In this document: one piece after another, positions 1 through 8,500 of the stretch | How the letters are laid out: each line of letters begins with the position of its first letter | How positions within the stretch are numbered: position 1 is the stretch's first letter | Assembly (NCBI GenBank): GCA_002309765.1 | Contig: DBXY01000003.1 | Coordinates: 57,759 to 67,609 of the forward strand | From: Verrucomicrobia bacterium UBA1200 | GTDB lineage: Bacteria; Verrucomicrobiota; Kiritimatiellia; RFP12; UBA1067 | Reading direction: 5' to 3' | DNA: 9,851 nucleotides | Notes under the pieces: model-generated | The model's database searches: none | Told to the model about the DNA's origin: nothing | What the model saw: only the letters and a program-made list of their open reading frames with translations | Position numbers and translations under genes: made by a program

Positions 1-2374
1 CTAACACGCCGGCCGCATTTCGCATAACGGTCAGACATTGGATGTTCAGCGCGGAATTAACCAACTGGTAATCGGCGTGATAACCTTCCCAAGTTCCGTC
101 ATTCGGCGCGCACCAGTCGCCAAAACCATCCTTGCAAATGTAGTCGGGGAAACGTTTCAGCACCGATTCGACCTGTTTGGACATCGCGTCATACCAGCGT
201 TCCAGAAAACGCCGATCGCCATACTCGCGGTACAGCCGCCACGGCAAGGTAACCGCATCGCCGTTCCAATCCGGATTACCGGTACCGCCAGCGATATCCA
301 TCATCCACTTGTTATAGTATTTCGGCATCCAGAAATACATTAAGGCGGCATCTTCGTAAGCCTGGGAATCCATCTGGCACGGGGTACGCTCGTCGCGCAT
401 CGGGCAATCGGTCGGAATGCCTTGAAGGTTGCTCAACATCGACCAAGTGGCGGCGTTCATTATCCAGTTCAACTGATCGTCGGAACAGTAAAACCGCCCG
501 GCGCGTTCCAAATCGGCGTGGACCGCGCATTGCACCAAATCGTCCGGCGTTGGCTTGCCGGGATAACCGGTGATCTCAGCGTAACGAAAACCGTGATAGG
601 TGAAACGCGGTTCGTAGCTTTCCCATTCGCCGGTCCCGGCCAGAATGAAGGTGTCGGTGGATTTTGCGCCGCGGTTTGTCCACGGGTCGATCATTCCGTC
701 TTTGCCCAGCAGTTCGCTGTGCCGCATCACAATCTTGGTACCCTTGGGACCTTTGGCGCGTAACCGAACCCATCCGGCGCAATTTTGACCGAAATCCGCC
801 ACGAACACACCGGGACGGGGTTCGGTTATTAGCAACGGCGGGCGGGTCTCGACCACCCGGCAGGGCGGAGCTTCGGCGGGCAGCAAAACGCCCGCCGACT
901 CGCCAAGCGCGACCGGTTTCCAGCCCTCGCTCGCTTTGCCAGGCTGCGACCACTCCGGCGAGTCCTGCGCGGCATCATAAACCTCGCCGTGGTACAAACT
1001 GGCGTAAGACAGCGGGCTGTCCTCACAGTACTGCCACGAATTGTCGGTAACCACGGCATCGCGGCTTCCGTCAGCGTAGTTGACCAACAAATGGGCAATC
1101 GCGCACTTGGTTTTGGTCCACTTCCATCCCCAACGGCTGTAATCGTCGGAATATCCGGGGGCCAGCCAAATGCCAAGCGCGTTGTCTTCACCGCACCGCA
1201 ATGCGTCGGTGACTTCCAACGAATCGAAAAACACCTGACGACCATAAACGGTGTTTGCCGGGGCAGTCACCCGGTTGCCGATCTTTTTTCCGTTGACGTA
1301 CAATTCGTAAAAGCCCAGTCCGCATACCGAAACAAAAGCATCGCGTATCGGCTTGTCGGCCAAACGGAATACCTTGCGCAGCCGCGGGCAATTTTTCGCC
1401 ACCTCGCCGCCCAGCATGCAACTGCGCTCGTTCAGCACCAACTGTCCCTTCTCCAATTTTTCGGAAGCAAAATGGCACTGTTCCGGTCGGTCGAAAGTGT
1501 CATGCAGCAGCACCTTGCCGTCCAGCGAAGTGATTTTAAGTTCGTCAACCAAAGCCGACTCGCCGCCGGTCAACCGGAAACCGACCGTGCCGGACAGGAA
1601 ATCGGAACTGTCGCGTTCATCAATCGTCTTACCGTCAATGGCGGTCCGAATTTTCCCGCCGCGAAGTTCGATGTCCATCGTGTGCGGACCATACGGGTCA
1701 AACTGCCCACCGCCCATCTTTGATTCCAACGGAATATCTCCAAGAAAATTCCACTGCCCGTTTTTGCAAAGGTGCGGACGAAACATCGGCTTGCCGGAAA
1801 CTTTCATATTGTACTGCCAGACGTAGCAGTTCCGTTCGTCCTTGGCGCGGAAAAAAACGCCGAAAGCGTCGTGTTTCAAGATGAAGCGCACAGAGATGAG
1901 GCAATCGCCATAAGTGTATCGATCCGTATGCGGCACCGTTACCCAATTGGCTCCGGACCAATCTTCCGGCGACAATAAGGCAATCCTGAACCGACACGGT
2001 TTCGACCACGGGGAAAATTTTCCTTTCGCGTCCGCCACCCGCAACCGGGCGAAAGCGACCGTTCCCGGCTCCAGTTTATTACCGGCGTAAACCAAACTAG
2101 GCTCGCTGTCCTGCCGGGCACATTGCCAGAGTAAGGCTTCGGTTTTTCCGAAATCGGCCTCGCTCTTCGCCACCTCAAACTCATAACCGGTCTGCCGCTG
2201 GCCGCGTAGCGCGACATCGCTTTCGCACGATAATGTCCAAGTGAAACGGGGCGTTGCGGTATTCAACCCAAGCGGTTCGAGCTCATATTCGCAGCGAAGG
2301 GAATCCACCGCGAGATCGGCAATAACCGACCCTGCCGCAAACGCGAACAACAATAAAAGCCATTTTTTATGCAT
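1..2374 (-). CDS. Alpha-L-rhamnosidase, glycoside hydrolase family 78 (3' end beyond window)
   Basis: Exported enzyme expected to hydrolyse terminal non-reducing alpha-L-rhamnose from glycans or glycosides. One frame stays open from the ATG at 2374 to base 1, giving 791 residues without a stop, so the C-terminus lies outside. The ATG is the first in-frame start after a TAA five codons upstream. Domain order: signal peptide (1-19); Ig-like N domain (about 20-140, with LRCEYELEPLG and a PEDWSGANW exit); concanavalin-like insertion (about 148-310); rhamnosidase N domain (about 330-490, GLGFYELYVNGKKIG near 351-366, then YHGEVYDAA); core beta domain (about 510-610, ADFGQNCAGWVRLRAKGPKG, PRFTYHGFRYAEITG); and the six-hairpin catalytic barrel from about 615. 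D656, E662 and D669 sit in the family signature and GDW is at 752-754. The catalytic base region and C-terminal domain are not visible. The family call is firm; substrate specificity cannot be read here. Confidence 0.93.
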   Translation of the reverse strand, partial: MHKKWLLLLFAFAAGSVIADLAVDSLRCEYELEPLGLNTATPRFTWTLSCESDVALRGQRQTGYEFEVAKSEADFGKTEALLWQCARQDSEPSLVYAGNKLEPGTVAFARLRVADAKGKFSPWSKPCRFRIALLSPEDWSGANWVTVPHTDRYTYGDCLISVRFILKHDAFGVFFRAKDERNCYVWQYNMKVSGKPMFRPHLCKNGQWNFLGDIPLESKMGGGQFDPYGPHTMDIELRGGKIRTAIDGKTIDERDSSDFLSGTVGFRLTGGESALVDELKITSLDGKVLLHDTFDRPEQCHFASEKLEKGQLVLNERSCMLGGEVAKNCPRLRKVFRLADKPIRDAFVSVCGLGFYELYVNGKKIGNRVTAPANTVYGRQVFFDSLEVTDALRCGEDNALGIWLAPGYSDDYSRWGWKWTKTKCAIAHLLVNYADGSRDAVVTDNSWQYCEDSPLSYASLYHGEVYDAAQDSPEWSQPGKASEGWKPVALGESAGVLLPAEAPPCRVVETRPPLLITEPRPGVFVADFGQNCAGWVRLRAKGPKGTKIVMRHSELLGKDGMIDPWTNRGAKSTDTFILAGTGEWESYEPRFTYHGFRYAEITGYPGKPTPDDLVQCAVHADLERAGRFYCSDDQLNWIMNAATWSMLSNLQGIPTDCPMRDERTPCQMDSQAYEDAALMYFWMPKYYNKWMMDIAGGTGNPDWNGDAVTLPWRLYREYGDRRFLERWYDAMSKQVESVLKRFPDYICKDGFGDWCAPNDGTWEGYHADYQLVNSALNIQCLTVMRNAAGVL
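368..409 (-). other. GH78 catalytic signature with variant second half
   Basis: Residues 656-669 read DCPMRDERTPCQMD. The usual GH78 form is roughly D-C-P-x-R-D-E-R-x-G-W-x-G-D, where the second acidic residue of the D-E pair acts as general acid. D656, R660, E662 and D669 are kept. The G-W and the G before the last aspartate are replaced by P-C and M. This implies an altered sugar-binding wall with intact acid chemistry. The frame is clean on both sides (IPT before, SQAYEDAALMYF after), so the change is not a frameshift. Confidence 0.8.
1440..1935 (-). other. Concanavalin/LamG-like domain inserted in the rhamnosidase
   Basis: Residues about 148-310 lie between the Ig-like N domain and the rhamnosidase N domain. 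They read as a beta jelly roll: GVFFRAKDERNCYVWQYN, then KNGQW, then HTMDIELRGGKIRTAIDG, then GTVGFRLTGGESALVDELKI. Strand pattern and spacing resemble concanavalin-like modules (LamG or DUF1080 type) that bind or process sugars. No catalytic residue set is evident, so a carbohydrate-binding or structural role is the better guess. Boundaries are by eye. Confidence 0.6.
2318..2374 (-). other. Signal peptide of the GH78 rhamnosidase
   Basis: Residues 1-19 read MHKKWLLLLFAFAAGSVIA. They have a short basic start (H2, K3, K4), a leucine/phenylalanine/alanine core and a V-I-A end fitting signal peptidase I, with cleavage likely between A19 and D20. There is no lipobox cysteine after the core, so a lipoprotein is unlikely. 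The mature protein would begin DLAVDSLRC, which leads straight into the Ig-like N domain, so the assigned start and the export call support each other. Confidence 0.85.
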
Positions 2375-2377
2375 ACG

Positions 2378-2383
2378 CCCCCC
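2378..2383 (-). promoter_or_regulatory. Possible weak ribosome binding site of the rhamnosidase gene
   Basis: Read on the minus strand, a run of six G residues ends three bases (CGT) before the ATG at 2374. It is purine-only but is not a GGAGG-type Shine-Dalgarno sequence, and it sits closer to the start than usual. There is no better candidate within 20 bases upstream. The start itself rests on the signal peptide and the upstream in-frame stop rather than on this site. Confidence 0.3.
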
Positions 2384-2475
2384 AAATTACGCGCATTCAA
2401 TACCCCACTGAAGTTGTTTAGTCTATCAAACGGCGGTTTAAAATGCACTACAAAAATGGAGGGTATGCCCAAATA

Positions 2476-2512
2476 TTTTGCTGGCTGACGTTCAAAACGT
2501 CAACCAGCAAAA
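2476..2512 (-). terminator. Strong hairpin after the giant-protein gene, terminator-like
   Basis: Arms at 2476-2492 and 2496-2512 are 17 bases each and pair fully except for one G-T type pair (plus-strand arm TTTTGCTGGCTGACGTT against AACGTCAACCAGCAAAA), with a three-base loop. In the minus-strand transcript the hairpin begins 24 bases after the TAA of the giant gene. It differs from a textbook intrinsic terminator because the T run is on the 5' arm and the A run on the 3' arm; only TATTT follows. It may end transcription or protect the 3' end of the long mRNA. Confidence 0.55.
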
Positions 2513-2536
2513 CTTGTCCGGCTATTGGCGGGTTTC

Positions 2537-5500
2537 TTACGGCATTTCGACCGTAACGAGGAAGAAGCGGTAGTAACCGCTGTTGATCTCTTCCTCGGTT
2601 AACGGTTCCGCGGACCACTCGTCCGTGATTTCCCGTTTGCCGTAAATCGCGTACACGCGGCGGATTTGCCCGTCCTCGTTCAAGTTCGGCACCCATCCGA
2701 TATACACGTTACCATCTTCCAAAGTAATCGTGGCATAGAAGCGATCATTCATGTCCGTCGGAACGGTTCCCGCAATGAACTCATCCAAAAGCGTTATCGG
2801 AGTTCCGCCCATACCCAACTTACCCGTCGGAGACGACATCGCGCGCAGATAATCGGTGGCGGTGGCCGTCGCCGGATCAATCCCGCCATACCGTACCATG
2901 AATGCGACGAACGACTCGTCGTAGACCGCTTTCTCGGCCTGAAGCGTCTTCTCGTCATCGCTGGCGGTCGCGTCACCTTCCCAACTCACGCAGTCGAGAT
3001 ACCCGGCCGCACCGTTTGCGGCAATGAACGCCACCTGAACGAAGCCGGAACCGAGAACGAGGGCCGACTCATTCCACGTCTCCGCCGAGCAGGAAATTGC
3101 CTCAACCCCGTTCGTCTTAACGCAATACGTGCCGACCGCGCCGACCTTCTTCCAGTGGAACCGCAACGTTCCCGGACCGACCACCCGCATCGCAAGTGTC
3201 GATTCCTGATTGGCGGTAGCGGACGAGATCGCATAGTCGTCACCGTAGAACGCCTCTCCGGTCTGCGCCAGCCAGGGCTGTTCCGCAGAAGTAGTCCAAA
3301 TGAGATTAGGAGCCTTTTCGTCCGTATCAAGCGCCTCTTCCAAAGTATGGAACGCAAGTGCCTTGAACGTATAGGTGAACGCTTTGTTGACGGCAGCGTA
3401 ACGGACATCAAGCGAACCGTCTGCGTAGCCCGTCACGAGATCGTCCAACCCGTCGCCGTTGACATCAATCGCCACCGGGCGAGAACGCTCATACAGATTC
3501 GTATTGGACGACCCGGCGATGCTGAAGGGTTTCGTGTCATCCCACGTTCCTTCCTCATTTCCAACATAAAGCGCAAGCCCGCCCTTGCCGCGACCGGTCA
3601 CCAGCAGCGGCTGCCCCTCGTAAACCCAGTCCCCGCTGAACGCGGCGGCGCTGCGGCGCGGCGAATTAGAATCGACCACCAGATCCGCCCCCGAGCGGTT
3701 CTTAAACGCTGTACCGTCCATACGGATAAGCTTACCGTCATCACCACCGATTACGAGTCCGCCGTTCCAGACCGAAAGAACGGCCCGTTCGCGTCCGGCG
3801 TTCACCCCTTCCAACCGAGTACCGTTTTTGTAAACCTTACCATCATAGGTGCCATAATAGAGATCGCTCCCGATCTTGGCCACCGAGACGCCGAGACAGT
3901 TGGATGCCACAACGTTGTCCACCACACACGCGCCCTTCGTTCCGGTAAAGTCATAATGATAGGCTTCGCCCTTGCCGTTCTTCTTCACTCCGACAACCAG
4001 CCCGCCGTCAATATTCGCGGGAACGGCGTATTCACCGTCCGCATTGAACAGGGCTACCGGCTTGGAGAAGCGAATGAAGGAATCCCACTCCGAATTCCCC
4101 ACCAGCGGATTGCCAGCAGTATCCGCGATCAGCCCCGCATCAAAGAAGAGTCGCAGATTCCCGACCGGCAACGCCCGTTCGCTGCGCGTCCACACAATCG
4201 CATTCTCGCTCGTACGCCATCTGAACTGCGAACTGGCGGCGGCGACTTCTCCGGTCACGGCACCGGTATCGTCCAAGATTTGCAACCGAATCGCGCGGGA
4301 AAGCCATCCGTTCGACTTCAGCGCGCTCAGGTTCACCGGCTCGGAGAAGATGAACTTGACCTGCGAAGCACCGTTGCTGGCAACCGACAGACTGCCAGTA
4401 TCATCATAGACCTCCGCACCGTCGAAAACGATTCGGAGCAGTTCCGGCGGCGTGGTGTCCGGCGGCGTGTATGACCATGACAGGCTACAGGTGTCGGTAT
4501 CGAACACACCCTTAAGTCCGGACGACATCTTCTCGATCTGGGAGATGTCCAGCATCACGGTGTACGTACCACCCGATACCGTAAGGGCATCAAGCCCGGC
4601 GACAGTCCAAACAAGATTCGACTCGTCCGGAGTGATGGTCAACGCCGCGGGCGCGAATTCGACCCAATCCCGCACACCGTGCCGGATTGAAATGCATTCC
4701 GCCGTCACATTGCTCACTGGCTCGGAGAAGACAATCCGAACGTCATTCGTGAGATTCCCCTTCCCTTCCGCCGGGAATCCGTCGAAGATGAATGAAAGCG
4801 GAATCGCGTCAATGAAGAATTCCTTTTCGCTGTCTGACGTTTTGCCGCTGACATTGGCGCACCTGACAACAAGGACACCCCGCCCGACGGGGAGCGTAAC
4901 CGCCTTTTCCAACGATGCCTCACCCGATTCCGGATAGAAGGTTTCCATCAGCACATCTTCCGTACCCGCCGCGTCACGCGCAAGGATTGTCACCGCATAA
5001 ACATCCGTCCCAAGCGTCCCCGTCACGGTCACGTCGCGTTGCCAGGTCACGCCATCAGTGACGTTTGTGCCATAGTCAGGCGTAAAGGCAAGGTCGGCAA
5101 TGACCGCCGGCGGAATATCGCGATATTCCCATACCACATCTTCGGTCATCCCAATTCCAGAGTTCCCGCTGACATCTTTCACCGTTGTCGAGTCAAACGC
5201 AAGTTCATACGATCCGTCCTGCGTAATCAGCGCATCAATGCCGTAGAATGTGAACTGCGTTTCAGAGGCCTGGACAACCTTGGCCGACGCGGGCAACTCG
5301 ATCCGCGATCCGTCGCGCGTCAGCGTGAATCCAGCGACGGTGACACTCGAAGCGAGAACCGGCTTGGAGAAGGTAAGCGTCCACCGGTGCGACCCGAACT
5401 GCTCGCCCTCGTCCGTCAGTATCGCCGTCGGCGCGTCGGCATCGATTGTCACGGTCGATGTGAACACTGCCTGACCGTACACGCCTGAAGAGTTCTTGAT

Positions 5501-8500
5501 CTTACGGGTGTCAATCTCAATCGTATGCGCCGAGGCGGAGGCGTTTGCCGAAAGGATGGTCGCGCCGGAGGTCGCCACCGCTACCGCCTCGTCAAGTCCC
5601 ACAATCCTGAAGCTGGTGTTGGCCTTGTTGAGCGGAGTGATGGATACCGTGGCATCGGACACCTTGTAGCCGTCCACCTTAATCGCATCCGCCGTAAACG
5701 AGGCGGGGTCGATGGCAGCGGCAAACTGCACCGTAACATTCGACACGCTGTTGACCGTCGTTCCTTCCAGCCATCCCTTGATGGAGACGACAGCCGGTTT
5801 TTCAAGGATGTAGTAGGTCCAGCCGATCTGTTTGCCGGAAGACTTGCCGAGTGTCCCGGAGAGCGACGTGACACCCGACGAGAAGACCTGGACGATGAAC
5901 CGCCCCTCAAGCTCGGCGAAATCCGGGTCAAAGGTCAATGTGTAGCGCGTGTTGTTCTCGTCATCGGACGAAATCGCCGTCACGCCGTTGGTAAGCACAC
6001 CCTGGTAACGCACCGTGATGTCATCTAGCGTGAACGATGCAGGATCAATCGCCTTGGAGAAGGTCACGACGATATTCTCAACCGGATTCGTGACGAGCGC
6101 ATCGGCAGTAACGCCCTCAAATCCGGCAACCTCCGGCGCATCGGACGGCTTAGCCTTCAGCGTCACCGTATAGGTCTTCGTGCCGGCGTTCGCCGCGACA
6201 TTAAAGAGGTGGAGGTGGGTCTCGATTTTCGGATCCGCTCCGTCCACAAAGGTGCGGTCGGTAATCCATGCGTTGCGGATCGGGAGAACCGTACCGGTCG
6301 CATCCTCAAGCCCGATGACTTCGTAATCCTCCGCGCCGGGGAGTTTGACCTTGGCGTAGTAAGGTCCGCTGCCAGGCAACGTGGTCGTGACCGTGACCGA
6401 ACAAGTGTGTCCGTATACAGAGCCGGATACCGTGGCGGCCGCATCGCTCCGCACATCCAGCACCTCGCCGTCCGCCCGGTAGAGTTTGTCGGGATTGCCG
6501 TACCGGGAGTTGTCGGCCGTCAGAAACGCGGGCAGCGCGTCGCCGACATCCACACTCCGGATCAGCGCATGGACATCGACACTGCGGATCAGCGAAGTGT
6601 CGACGATCCCCTGCGAGTTTAGGTGGGTGACAGAGGCCCTCATGCCGCTGAAGTGGCCCTGCAAGGTCGAAGTCAACCACCACTGCGCAACACTACTCGA
6701 ACGTGCCGCGATCGTTCCGAGGTCCACATTGTTCAACCCGAGGCCAGCCGTCACGCCGTTGAGTGCCGCCGCGTCAAGCGAGTAGTCGGAGAGCCGGAAG
6801 TCGATCATCAACCCCTTCTCGTTCTCCACGATTTCCGGCTGGGCGCTCTCGATCGTCACATTCTTCGCGTCGCCATAACCATCATTGCGGATGAGCACCG
6901 CCAGTTCCGCCGGCATGGAGGCTTCGACAATGTTCTTCGTGAATGGATCGTCCGCATATACATCGCGTTGGACGAAATAGTCGAGGTAGAGCTGGGGTGT
7001 CGGATTTACCTCCAGCGTTACCGGCAACAGCGAGATCGTCGCCTCTTCACCGCTGTAGGGATCGCGGTAATGCACCTTCCCGCCGAAATTGTAGGCGACG
7101 GGAACCTCCGGCGCGGCCGAAACGGCGGGTATGAACTGGACAATGGAGGTTCCTTCCTTCTTTGCCGCGACATCGTTCACCCGGACGATGTTACTGCCGT
7201 TCGCTTCGAGCGTACCGCCGGATTTTGCGGAAATCTCGAAGAGGTCGTTGCAGGTGTCGCCATCGGCATTCGTAATCTCCAGCTCCAGCCAGACATTGGT
7301 CATCGCCGTTGTGTCGTGTCCGTTGTAGAGCGTGAGCGTACCCTCGAACGCTTCGCGCGTCATGGTGTAGGTCTGCGAAAGCTTGAGCGAAACCTTGGCG
7401 CAGACGGCGGAAGATGTCTCTGTCGCGTCCAACGCCTCATTGAGCCAGTCGATCAAGACGAGCGTGAAGAGCCGCACAATGTTGTTCGCATCGCAATTCT
7501 TTGCGAAATCGTTGGCCGCCTTGACGCGATCAGCACAGGCGAAAAGCACATCCGTCCTGATCAGGGCTGCCGCGCCGAAGTCATCCGCATACGGATCTTC
7601 ATCCGTCGCGATTTCGTCCAGCATATTGTTCCACCTTGACTTGAAAACTGCTATCTCCTCATCCGTCACGCCCTGCGGAACGGCCAGTACGGCATCCGGA
7701 CCGAACCGTCCATCCTCGTCCAACGCAACTTCGCACGACGCAAGGAACAACGCAAGTTCCACATACGTTGCATTGAGCCAGCCATCCGTATTGCCGAACA
7801 CCTCCTGCAGGAAGCACGTCAAAACTCTCAGCACATCCACCACGTATTCGAACGCGTCGTCACGCAGGTAGCCGGTAAGCTCCGGTCCGCCTGCGACCAC
7901 TTTCTCGGCAAACGTCTGGCGCGGCACCGAGGGCGACATCAAACGAGGCTTAGCGGAGAGAAGGGACGAACCAGGAACGCCCGAACCGTTCATAATTGGC
8001 AGACAGTCCTTCTTCACACCATCGAATGCGTCATCAATCTGCTTGATCGTGTTCAGGTTGTCAATTATGCTACCGACCTTGGAGTTCTTGATTGAGTCCG
8101 GACACTGCTTGACGAAGTCGGCGGCGGCGCTGAGTACACCCTTCGACTTGTCGATTCCGCTTTGGGCATTGTTCCAGTCGTCCTTCACTTCGAGTATCTT
8201 CTTGACCGCCTTGGTCCCGCTGATCGTGTGCCCGAAATTCTCGTCAACATCTTCTCCGATCTCCGTCAGGAGCTTTACCGTGCTCTTGGAGAGGTTGGAG
8301 GTGGATTTCAGCTGTTCGGAGATTGTCGAATTGGGACTGAGCCATTTCTGGTAGAAGTCATCCGCCTTCTCCCAAAAGTCCATCGCATCCCCGGCGCCAG
8401 GGATGACCTTGCCTACCTGCATTTTCTCAAGTTCCACAATTGTCCTCGCGAGTCCTTTCAAACATGGCGTGAGAGTGTTCGACACTCCGCCGTTACAGCC

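Larger units (their letters stand above)
2375..2536. other. Intergenic region between the giant-protein gene and the rhamnosidase gene
   Basis: This 162-base gap separates two genes on the same strand. The half nearest the giant gene's stop holds a strong hairpin (2476-2512). The half nearest the rhamnosidase is more AT-rich (for example around 2400-2455) and could hold a promoter, but I found no pair of -35 and -10 hexamers with good spacing, nor a Bacteroidetes-type TAnnTTTG box. No small open reading frame here looks real. The gap and hairpin suggest separate transcription of the rhamnosidase gene rather than tight coupling. Confidence 0.6.

Noticed and set aside
989..1723. Plus-strand open frame of 244 codons
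   Set aside because: Antisense to the rhamnosidase N domain and insertion, both of which read clearly on the minus strand.
2400..2460. Promoter for the rhamnosidase gene
   Set aside because: The stretch is AT-rich, but TTGATA-like and TATTGA-like hexamers are badly spaced and no other known box fits, so no promoter is called.
2263..2472. Small minus-strand frame spanning the rhamnosidase start
   Set aside because: It overlaps the signal peptide coding region in another frame and has no features of its own.
2666..4474. Long plus-strand open frame of 602 codons opposite the giant gene
   Set aside because: It is Arg/His/Ile-rich with no domain pattern, no signal and no ribosome binding site. 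It lies wholly antisense to the propeller and jelly-roll coding sequence, and codon bias of the real gene explains the absence of stops.
6623..7639. Plus-strand open frame of 338 codons
   Set aside because: Antisense to the conserved beta block, with shadow-like composition (Arg, Gly, Val, His) and no recognisable motif.
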